Shown here piece by piece: positions 1 through 6,151 of a DNA stretch of 30,232 nt. The translations under genes were made by a program, and so were the position numbers. Each line of letters starts with the position of its first letter. Position 1 is the first letter of the stretch. The notes under the pieces are model-generated. The model was not told the DNA's origin and did not search any database. It worked only from the letters and a program-made list of their open reading frames with translations. Source of the DNA: Megasphaera elsdenii (GTDB lineage Bacteria; Bacillota; Negativicutes; Veillonellales; Megasphaeraceae); NCBI RefSeq assembly GCF_020539865.1, contig NZ_JAJBQV010000026.1, positions 1-30,232 of the forward strand, written 5' to 3'.

Positions 1-1
1 G

Positions 2-115
2 GCTGTTCAGGATTATAGACAGGAATATCGTCTAAATCCAAGCAACTTGCTTGAGTTTAATCTTGCAGGGAAAGGGATTTTGGATACATATTTTCGTCTC
101 TTTTTTATTATATGA
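2..115 (+). CDS. possible 3' end of an unrecognised gene cut by the window edge
   Basis: An open frame enters from the left edge and stops at 113-115 (TGA). Its 37 residues contain the stretch YRLNPSNLLEFNLAGKG and end in a hydrophobic tail. A second short frame, 123-185, begins MANIDDFQDELQSF, also reads like protein, and lies in another frame, so this may be one gene broken by a frameshift. Neither is recognised. A frame this short can stay open by chance, so the call is weak. The rest of the first 200 bases holds nothing else I can name. Confidence 0.2.
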   Translation, partial: AVQDYRQEYRLNPSNLLEFNLAGKGILDTYFRLFFII

Positions 116-199
116 TTATTGTATGGCAAATATCGATGATTTTCAAGATGAGTTACAGAGTTTTTGTGCTTTTTACGGGCATTGAACCCACTCAAGCAC

Positions 200-240
200 C
201 GCCAGAAGACTCCCTCCTAAGATGTAGGAGTCTTCTGGCG
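200..240. repeat. perfect 14-bp inverted repeat
   Basis: CGCCAGAAGACTCC (200-213) is followed after 13 bases by its exact complement (227-240). The loop also carries CTCCTA, which can pair with TAGGAG, so two foldings compete. Neither strand has a T-run after the stem, so it is not a standard intrinsic terminator. It lies downstream of larC on the minus strand and could block 3' exonucleases or be a REP-like palindrome. Confidence 0.6.
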
Positions 241-265
241 GGAAAAGATAAATTAATCCTCCCAC

Positions 266-300
266 AGCAAACATCATACATCAACCGTCAAACATCAACC
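266..300 (-). repeat. heptad-period repeat array A (5 units)
   Basis: Five consecutive 7-base units of the form RTCAAMC run without a phase slip (minus-strand form GTTTGAY/GGTTGAT). The array overlaps the last codons of larC: the TGA stop at 297-295 lies inside a repeat unit. It belongs to the same GTTYGNN family as the arrays at 2217, 5787, 8071, 9609, 11972, 20210 and 27862. Confidence 0.6.
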
Positions 301-1146
301 GATTTTCCCTGCCTGGCCGATGAAACCGCGGACGACGTTAGGAATAGTCAGGTCTTTCGTTCCGGCGCCGTACGCCACGGTATCGTAGACAAAATCCTTC
401 GGGCGGACACCGGCATGAGCCAGGACTTTCACTAAGGCCGCGCCGGTCGGCGTGACCAGTTCTCCTTTGATGTCCGTAGCGTACCAGGGAATCCCGGCCA
501 GGAGTTCCGCCGTTGCCGGTGCCGGTACGGGCATGATACCGTGCGCGCAGCGGACAAAGCCGCTTCCCGCATGGATAGGCGATGCGGCAACCTGTTCGAT
601 GCCCAAATATTTCAGGCACCATACCGTACCTACAATATCCAGGATGCAGTCGATGGCACCGACTTCATGGAAATGAATCTGGTCGACCGGCACGCCATGT
701 ACCTTGGCTTCGGCTTCCGCCAAGGCCTGGAAGACGGCCAGGCTCTTGGCCTTGATATCTTCATCAATAGGCGCGCTTTCGATAATCTTCGTAATGTCCG
801 GCAGGCCCCGGTGCTGATGGTGGTGATGATGGCCTGTCGTATCGACGAGGTGGCCCTGCCCTTCATCATGATGCTCAGGGTGTTCATGATGGGCGTGTTC
901 ATGGCCGTCATGGTCATGATGATGGTGATGTTCGTGGCCATGACCTTCTGATTCGAGGAGAACATTATAATAGATAGATTGGATTCCCAGCTTATTGACG
1001 CTGCGGCATACGAGATCATAACCCGTCAGATTCAACGAGGCCATGGCTTGTTTAAAGGCTTCAAAAGGCACGCCGGCCTGGATGAGCATGCCGATGAACA
1101 TGTTGCCGCTGATACCGGAAAAACAATCGAGGTACAAAGTCTTCAT
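295..1146 (-). CDS. larC: LarC N-terminal domain protein (nickel-pincer cofactor nickel insertion family), lacks the C-terminal domain
   Basis: LarC inserts nickel into the pyridinium bisthiocarboxylate nucleotide that serves lactate racemase. The 283 residues start with KTLYLDCFSGISGN, the LarC N-terminal signature, with Asn where many family members have Asp. They also contain HFHEVGAIDCILDIVG and LVTPTGAALV. Residues about 69-112 are a linker with roughly 22 histidines, a likely metal store or sensor. The usual full protein is about 400 residues. Here it stops right after IPNVVRGFIG, the boundary before the CTP-binding LarC2 domain, and no LarC2 coding follows in any frame. The stop codon lies inside a heptad repeat. 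The ATG at 1146 is chosen because AGGAG precedes it by 8 bases; a GTG 9 bases upstream is less likely. It follows cobT by 11 bases, so the two are probably one operon. LarB and LarE are not in the window. Confidence 0.85.
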   Translation of the reverse strand: MKTLYLDCFSGISGNMFIGMLIQAGVPFEAFKQAMASLNLTGYDLVCRSVNKLGIQSIYYNVLLESEGHGHEHHHHHDHDGHEHAHHEHPEHHDEGQGHLVDTTGHHHHHQHRGLPDITKIIESAPIDEDIKAKSLAVFQALAEAEAKVHGVPVDQIHFHEVGAIDCILDIVGTVWCLKYLGIEQVAASPIHAGSGFVRCAHGIMPVPAPATAELLAGIPWYATDIKGELVTPTGAALVKVLAHAGVRPKDFVYDTVAYGAGTKDLTIPNVVRGFIGQAGKIG

Positions 1147-1157
1147 GGAAATCACTC

Positions 1158-2159
1158 CTATTTTAAATTTTCATTCATCATCTGGACCGATGCGTCGAGC
1201 ATAGTCAGTCCCATAGCCGAGCCCATGCCCTGGTCAAGGTTCTGATCCATTTCGATGAAAGGCTTGAGACCCAATTTCTTCATCTGCATCTGATGAACTG
1301 GTTCCAAATAACGAGCTGACGCACAGACATAATCATCAATCGTCGGGCATAAAGCGCGGGCAATGAGGACAGCAGCGCCAGTGACGGCGTTATCGAAGAC
1401 GACGAGCAACTTGCGCTGGGCTGCCGAAAGGATGAAGCCGACCATGGCCGCAATATCTGGAGCGCCGGCACGACGCAGGAAATCCAAAGGGTCCGCCCCA
1501 TTAAAGTGGCGCTGGTCGATGACTTTCTTTAATGTCTCTAATTTCTGACCGGACTTCATGTGTTCCGGCAATTCTTCCAGCTGGTCTCGGAAAAAGACGG
1601 CAGTCAAAATGAAAGCCGTCAACAGGCCCCGTTCGCCGAGGTTCCCCAGGCCGACAGCCGTATAACCTTCATCGGCCAAGTTCTGGCCGAGCTGGAGGCC
1701 ACTGAAAAGGGCGTCCATCATTTCATCTTCGCTCATGGCATCCTGACGAGCCCAAAAATGGCTGCCGTGCATGACTTTGAGATTCTGGACGCCTTGGGAT
1801 TCGGGAATATCTTCTTCGAGCCCCATATCGAGGAGCATAACGCCGGCGCCGATGCGGTGAGCTACCTTGTTAATGGGTCCCCGGCCGGTAGCGATTTCCA
1901 AGGCATCGGCCTTGCTGTTCTTGCCTTTGGTCTTGTTTTCCCCGCCATCGACAGCATGATCTGCCGCAAAGACGACAATGGCTTTCTGCAATTTTTCTGG
2001 ATGAAGCGTTCCCTGTACGCCGGCGATGCGGCCGGCCAGGTAGGACAACTTGCTGTCCTGACGAATCGTCAGGCTGGCCAGGCGCTGGTAGCACTCTGCC
2101 GTCTTCGCCAAATCCATCGGTTCGATGGCACTGATGATTTGTTCTAATACTTGATCCAT
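1158..2159 (-). CDS. cobT: divergent CobT-like nicotinate mononucleotide phosphoribosyltransferase
   Basis: CobT moves the phosphoribosyl group of nicotinate mononucleotide to a base that becomes the lower ligand of cobamides. This 333-residue protein keeps the family fold markers VVFAADHAVDGGE, GADPLDFLRRAGAPD and LLVVFDNAVTGAA, and normal length. Two sites are unusual. The usual GEGTGA motif near the C terminus, with the catalytic Glu, reads DQGMGS here (Gln at about residue 310). The usual GEMGIGNTT reads VGLGNLGER. It may therefore use another base, be half of a heterodimer like ArsAB of Sporomusa and Veillonella (known family fact), or do different nicotinate-nucleotide chemistry. The start at 2159 has GGAGGGG just upstream; a longer frame to 2198 would run through the terminator hairpin. 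It is followed 11 bases later by larC. No cobalamin riboswitch is visible upstream. Confidence 0.8.
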   Translation of the reverse strand: MDQVLEQIISAIEPMDLAKTAECYQRLASLTIRQDSKLSYLAGRIAGVQGTLHPEKLQKAIVVFAADHAVDGGENKTKGKNSKADALEIATGRGPINKVAHRIGAGVMLLDMGLEEDIPESQGVQNLKVMHGSHFWARQDAMSEDEMMDALFSGLQLGQNLADEGYTAVGLGNLGERGLLTAFILTAVFFRDQLEELPEHMKSGQKLETLKKVIDQRHFNGADPLDFLRRAGAPDIAAMVGFILSAAQRKLLVVFDNAVTGAAVLIARALCPTIDDYVCASARYLEPVHQMQMKKLGLKPFIEMDQNLDQGMGSAMGLTMLDASVQMMNENLK

Positions 2160-2181
2160 AATCCCCTCCGTAAAAGAGTTG

Positions 2182-2214
2182 AAAAGGAGCTGTCGCAATA
2201 AGACAGCTCCTTTT
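2182..2214. terminator. bidirectional terminator hairpin between the dehydrogenase gene and cobT
   Basis: AAAAGGAGCTGTC and GACAGCTCCTTTT form a 13-bp perfect stem with a 7-base loop. The T-run is four bases in either direction. On the minus strand it lies after the dehydrogenase gene and before the cobT start, so it could end read-through or act as an attenuator in a cobT leader. Confidence 0.75.
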
Positions 2215-2216
2215 CG

Positions 2217-2279
2217 AGTTTGTAGTTTATAGTTTTTAGTTCTTTTACTGCAAACTACAAACTCTATTCTACAAACTAT
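2217..2279. repeat. heptad-period repeat array B (9 units, inverts midway)
   Basis: Four units of the type AGTTTNT or AGTTCTT are followed, still in 7-base phase, by complementary units of the type AAACTAC. The two halves include a perfect 13-bp inverted repeat, GAGTTTGTAGTTT (2216-2228) with its complement at 2252-2264. The array begins 2 bases beyond the terminator stem. Confidence 0.7.
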
Positions 2280-2327
2280 ATCTTATATAAAATTCATTAT
2301 ACACGAAAATGTCCAGCATATAAAGTA

Positions 2328-3425
2328 TTATAACGAACGGCCAAATTCGTCTGCATCCATGATGGCCTTTTTGAAGACCTCTTTGGTCATCGGTTCAGGG
2401 ACGCAGGTCCATTCGGTCAGGGCCGGTGCAGCATCGACGATGGAGTCGACTTCGTCGGCTTTGATGTCGAGGTCAGCCAGGGTCGTCGGGTACTGGCACT
2501 TCTTATAGAGAGCCGCTACTTGGTCGCGCAGTTCAAACTGTTTATCATAAGTCAGCAGGACCAAGACGCCGAAGGAAACGGTTTCGCCATGGAGATGGCC
2601 TTCAACGACTTGCGGCAGAACTGTCGAAGCGTTGTAGAACATGTGAGCCAAGGACGAATTGTAGTAGTACTCGCCGCCACCGGTTGTGCAGTTAGAGACG
2701 AGGCCCGTACTGATGATGATATCCAAGACGACCTGTTGCAATGCATAAGTAATCTTTTGGGCCTTAAAATCTTCTAAAGCCTGTTCGCCATACTGCAAGA
2801 GCGGCGCCGTGCAGGCTTTGCCAATGGCCCGGCCCAGGAGGACCGTATGGAAGTGTTCAGCCGTTCGGCTGGCCAATTCCGATTCACATTCCTTGCTCAT
2901 GGCATCACCGATACCGGCCCAGAAAAATTTAAACGGCGAATCGGCAATGATCGTCATGTTGATGAAGGTATGGACAGGCGGCTGGTCGAGATAGTAATAA
3001 CCGGCAAAGGATTTATCAGCCTTGTACATGACGGCCAGGGCTGTCGACGGTGCGCAGTTAGAAGCCAAGGTCGGGAAAGCGAACAGCGCCTTGTCAGCCC
3101 GGTCAGCTACGACTTTACACGTATCGATAGCACGGCCACCGCCGACGGCGAAGATAAGGTCTGCGTCTTGGACGGCCTGTTCACGGAGCAGGCGGTCGAC
3201 GTGTTCATACGTGGCATCGTCGCCGTACCAGAGTACGCCGAGGACTTGCAGATCCGTCTTAGCGATGGCGTCGAGCAAGGGCTGCTTGGCCTTGGACAGA
3301 GCCGTTTTACCACCGATGATGACAACTTTTTTGCCGAAATGCCGGGTAATCTTGCCGATGGCATCATAAGCATGAACACCAATGGTAAAAGCTGGCAGAA
3401 CCAGAGTATAGTCAGATTGAGACAT
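2328..3425 (-). CDS. GldA-like glycerol/alcohol dehydrogenase (iron/zinc-dependent family)
   Basis: This is a cytosolic NAD-dependent dehydrogenase of the glycerol dehydrogenase branch of the iron-containing alcohol dehydrogenase family, 365 residues, the usual length. The dinucleotide-binding motif is GGGRAIDT (95-102). Likely metal ligands are Asp174 (GIGDAMSK), His261 (SSLAHMF) and His279 (GHLHGE), matching the Asp-His-His set of GldA. The substrate cannot be fixed from sequence; glycerol or another small polyol or hydroxyketone is plausible. The start at 3425 has AGGAGG at good spacing. It is divergent from cstA and shares a 437-base upstream region holding a cre-like site. A terminator hairpin and repeat array B follow the gene. 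Confidence 0.8.
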   Translation of the reverse strand: MSQSDYTLVLPAFTIGVHAYDAIGKITRHFGKKVVIIGGKTALSKAKQPLLDAIAKTDLQVLGVLWYGDDATYEHVDRLLREQAVQDADLIFAVGGGRAIDTCKVVADRADKALFAFPTLASNCAPSTALAVMYKADKSFAGYYYLDQPPVHTFINMTIIADSPFKFFWAGIGDAMSKECESELASRTAEHFHTVLLGRAIGKACTAPLLQYGEQALEDFKAQKITYALQQVVLDIIISTGLVSNCTTGGGEYYYNSSLAHMFYNASTVLPQVVEGHLHGETVSFGVLVLLTYDKQFELRDQVAALYKKCQYPTTLADLDIKADEVDSIVDAAPALTEWTCVPEPMTKEVFKKAIMDADEFGRSL

Positions 3426-3638
3426 GATAAAACCTCCTATGATAATGGAAGAAAAAGATAAGTTTAAATGCTATGGTTATTATAACATTGTCCACTGCCC
3501 GTGGCTAGAGTAAAAGGTTTAACTTCCCTATTCGCAATACCTATGAAAAATCGCTATATTGGCATTTGTTTATATGATTTTTAGTAATTATGCACTACAT
3601 TTGGTATGTAAATCAAACATTCATCGCTATATATAGTA

Positions 3639-3652
3639 TGAAAACGCTTTCT
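3639..3652. promoter_or_regulatory. cre-like site (catabolite control)
   Basis: TGAAAACGCTTTCT matches the Gram-positive cre consensus TGWAARCGYTWNCW at every position. It lies in the divergent region, about 70 bases upstream of the predicted -35 of cstA copy 1. On the minus strand it would overlap a weak candidate promoter for the dehydrogenase gene (TTGTTA then TATATA). A CcpA-type regulator is inferred and not seen here. The rest of 3430-3700 is AT-rich and holds nothing else I can name. Confidence 0.5.
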
Positions 3653-3710
3653 ATAACAAACTGTAATTTGATAATATATTTTTAGTCATAGCTAACTTGT
3701 GTACTATGCC

Positions 3711-3775
3711 TGGTGTACATCTTGCAATTCAGGGAAAGTGCTCTATAATAAGGGAGCGTAATGTAGTGTACACCA
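3711..3775 (+). promoter_or_regulatory. predicted cstA copy 1 promoter inside a 9-bp inverted repeat
   Basis: TTGCAA (3722-3727), a 16-base spacer and TATAAT (3744-3749) form a good sigma-A-like promoter. TGGTGTACA (3711-3719) and its perfect complement TGTACACCA (3767-3775) flank it, and another GTGTAC lies at about 3699. Operators on both sides of a promoter fit repression by looping or a dimeric activator. The predicted leader is about 107 bases. Confidence 0.5.
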
Positions 3776-3862
3776 TTTCCAAAAGTTGTATGTCGGTATC
3801 ATTTTGTTTCATACGGAAAGGGTTGCACACATACTATTTTATCAAAAGGAGGTTCTTTTTAT

Positions 3863-5740
3863 ATGAACGGTTTGTATCTCGTTATTATTTCAGCATTAGT
3901 ATTCGTACTGGCTTACCGTTTTTATGGCGCTTTCATCGCCGCAAAAGTCTTGACGCTGAACCAGTACAAAGTCACACCGGCTTTCCGCTTCGAAGACGGT
4001 CATGACTACGTACCGACCAACAAGTACGTCGTCTTCGGCCATCACTTCGCCGCTATCGCTGGTGCGGGCCCTCTCGTCGGCCCGGTTATCGCCGCCCAGT
4101 TCGGTTATCTGCCCGGCGCCTTATGGATTCTCATCGGTGGGGTTCTCGCCGGTGCCGTCCACGACATGGTCATCCTCTTCTGCTCCATGCGTTACGATGG
4201 TAAATCCATCGCCGAAATCGCAAAAGCACAGATTGGCCAGAAGACAGGCGTTGCTACTTCTTTCGCCGTCCTCTTCCTGAATATCCTCTGTATGGCTGGT
4301 ATGGCCGTCGTCATCGCCAATGCCCTGGCTAACAGCCCGTGGGGTACTTTCACCATCGGCATGACTATTCCTATCGCTATCTTCATCGGCATTTATATGC
4401 AGTTCCTGCGTCCTGGCAAGATCAAAGAAGGCACCATCATCGGCGTCATCCTCACCTTGCTGGCCGTCGTCGCTGGCCCGGCTGTCCAGGCATCTCCCGT
4501 TCTGGCTCCGCTGTTCACGATCAGCCACAACGGTATCTGCATTGCCCTGATCATCTACGGTTTCATCGCAGCGGCCCTTCCGGTATGGCTGCTCCTGGCT
4601 CCGCGTGATTACCTCTCTACGTACATGAAAATCGGTACTATCGGTGCCCTGGCTCTGGGCATCCTCGTCGTAGGCCCGCAGATCCAGATGCCGGCAACGA
4701 CGCAGTTCTGCGCTGGCGGCGGCCCGGTTATCACCGGTGCAGTCCTTCCGTACATCTTCGTTACCATCGCCTGCGGTGCTATTTCTGGTTTCCATTCCAT
4801 GATTTCCACCGGCACGACGCCGAAGATGCTTATGAACGAACGCTCCATTCTGCCTGTTGGCTATGGTGCTATGGTTACTGAATCCTTCGTCGCTATGATG
4901 GCCTTAATTGCAGCCTGCGCCCTCGTACCGAACGATTACTTCGCTATCAACTCGTCGGCTGCACACTTCCAGGCCTTGGGCATCCAGGTCGTCGACCTGC
5001 CGCATTTGAACGAAATGGTCGGTGAAAACGTTGCTCATCGTCCGGGCGGTGCTGTTTCCCTGGCTGTCGGCATGGCTTACATCTTCTCGAACCTGCCTGG
5101 CCTTGACCACCTCATGAACTACTGGTATCACTTCTGCATCATGTTTGAAGCCCTGTTCATCATGACCATCATCGATGCTGGTACCCGTGTCGGTCGTTAC
5201 ATGCTCCAGGAACTCGTCGGCCATGTATGGCCGAAATTCGGCGACCCGAACTGGAAACCCGGCGCTATCCTCGCATCGGCTTTGATCTGCGCAGCATGGG
5301 GTTACCTCGTACTGAACGGCAACTTGTCTACGATTTGGCCGATTTTCGGTGTATCCAACCAGCTGTTGGCTATCATCGCCCTCTCCATTTCGTCGGTTGT
5401 CATCTGCTCCATGGGCAAAGCCCGCTACCTCTGGGTTACTGGCCTTCCCTGGATTTTCCTGGTCGTCATGATTTTCTGGGCCGACTTCCTGAACATCTTT
5501 GAAATCTACCTTCCGAAAGGTGAATGGACCATGTTCACAGTCTCCATCATCATGGCTGTCCTGGTCATCATCGTAGCTATCGGTGCTATCCGTAGATGTA
5601 TCTACTTGGCTAAGACCGTACCGGCCAGCTACGATACGACAGAAACTGTCGAAGCAGAAGAACTCAAACATCTCCAGGAACTCGTTAAGACGGATAAAGC
5701 CGCTCAGCGTTTCCAGGAATTGACGATTGCTCATCACTAA
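3863..5740 (+). CDS. cstA: CstA family carbon starvation protein / peptide or pyruvate transporter, copy 1
   Basis: An integral membrane transporter of the CstA family; Escherichia coli members CstA and BtsT move pyruvate and probably peptides. It has 625 residues, shorter than the roughly 700 of E. coli CstA. Long hydrophobic segments run through it, starting at residue 4. Family-typical stretches include GHHFAAIAGAGPLVGPV, GGVLAGAVHDM, GAISGFHSMISTGTTPK and WPIFGVSNQLLA. The charged C-terminal tail after about residue 585 is cytosolic by inference. AAAGGAGG precedes the ATG at 3863. It is followed by its own terminator and then by a second copy about nine-tenths identical by eye. The cre-like site upstream suggests it is switched by carbon supply. 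Transport of pyruvate would suit the lactate genes nearby, but the substrate is not shown by sequence. Confidence 0.9.
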   Translation: MNGLYLVIISALVFVLAYRFYGAFIAAKVLTLNQYKVTPAFRFEDGHDYVPTNKYVVFGHHFAAIAGAGPLVGPVIAAQFGYLPGALWILIGGVLAGAVHDMVILFCSMRYDGKSIAEIAKAQIGQKTGVATSFAVLFLNILCMAGMAVVIANALANSPWGTFTIGMTIPIAIFIGIYMQFLRPGKIKEGTIIGVILTLLAVVAGPAVQASPVLAPLFTISHNGICIALIIYGFIAAALPVWLLLAPRDYLSTYMKIGTIGALALGILVVGPQIQMPATTQFCAGGGPVITGAVLPYIFVTIACGAISGFHSMISTGTTPKMLMNERSILPVGYGAMVTESFVAMMALIAACALVPNDYFAINSSAAHFQALGIQVVDLPHLNEMVGENVAHRPGGAVSLAVGMAYIFSNLPGLDHLMNYWYHFCIMFEALFIMTIIDAGTRVGRYMLQELVGHVWPKFGDPNWKPGAILASALICAAWGYLVLNGNLSTIWPIFGVSNQLLAIIALSISSVVICSMGKARYLWVTGLPWIFLVVMIFWADFLNIFEIYLPKGEWTMFTVSIIMAVLVIIVAIGAIRRCIYLAKTVPASYDTTETVEAEELKHLQELVKTDKAAQRFQELTIAHH

Positions 5741-5749
5741 GAGCGAGTA

Positions 5750-5785
5750 AAAAAAGGCTTGTCGCATATGCGGCAAGCCTTTTTT
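5750..5785 (+). terminator. intrinsic terminator after cstA copy 1
   Basis: AAAAAAGGCTTGTCGCA pairs with TGCGGCAAGCCTTTTTT with one G-U pair and a tight loop, then a T-run. It starts 10 bases after the cstA stop. Confidence 0.9.
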
Positions 5786-5786
5786 A

Positions 5787-5837
5787 GTGGTTCGTGGTTC
5801 TTGCGAGAACCCCTACAAGCCATGAATCACGAGCCAC
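5787..5837 (+). repeat. heptad-period repeat array C
   Basis: Two identical GTGGTTC units begin one base after the T-run of the terminator. Near the end come GAATCAC and GAGCCAC, which pair with the first units through G-U wobbles. The middle is more degenerate. Confidence 0.5.
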
Positions 5838-5838
5838 T

Positions 5839-5867
5839 GGCAATAATGCATAAAGCGCATTATTGCC
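5839..5867. repeat. 11-bp perfect inverted repeat between the cstA copies
   Basis: GGCAATAATGC (5839-5849) and GCATTATTGCC (5857-5867) form a perfect stem with a 7-base loop. There is no T-run, so it is not a standard terminator. The rest of 5870-5984 is AT-rich and holds nothing I can name. Confidence 0.5.
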
Positions 5868-5984
5868 CATTGATAATATATTCAAAATGCTCTTTGCGCA
5901 AGGAAAATAGCTATTTTATAACGGTATATTATATTTGTTATGATTTATTTTCATGTTATTTTCGTAATCTTTACTATAAGTAAC

Positions 5985-6037
5985 TTGAATTTTTCTCTTC
6001 TTTAGCCTATAGTAAGTGTATAAGTACAGTGTATACT
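5985..6037 (+). promoter_or_regulatory. predicted cstA copy 2 promoter with repeated AGTGTATA boxes
   Basis: TTGAAT (5985-5990), 17 bases and TATAGT (6008-6013) form a candidate promoter. AGTGTATA occurs twice just downstream, separated by AGTAC, covering about 6012-6036 at the predicted start of transcription, where a repressor could sit. The leader before the ATG at 6152 is about 130 bases. Confidence 0.45.
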
Positions 6038-6151
6038 TTATTTCTCGTGCGATACAAAATTCATATTACACTCAATAAGAAATAAGTATAGCTCCGGATC
6101 CGTGGGAAGTAGAGTACCCTATACACAATTTTATAAAGGAGGGATTGTTTT

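Noticed and set aside
13..195. 60-codon minus-strand frame considered as the missing LarC2 domain
   Set aside because: Its sequence shows no resemblance to LarC2 and it is too short.
1560..2147. 195-codon plus-strand frame over cobT
   Set aside because: Antisense shadow; no ribosome site and no recognisable domain.
2160..2330. Cobalamin riboswitch before cobT
   Set aside because: No B12-box or expected long conserved core; only a heptad array and a terminator hairpin are present.
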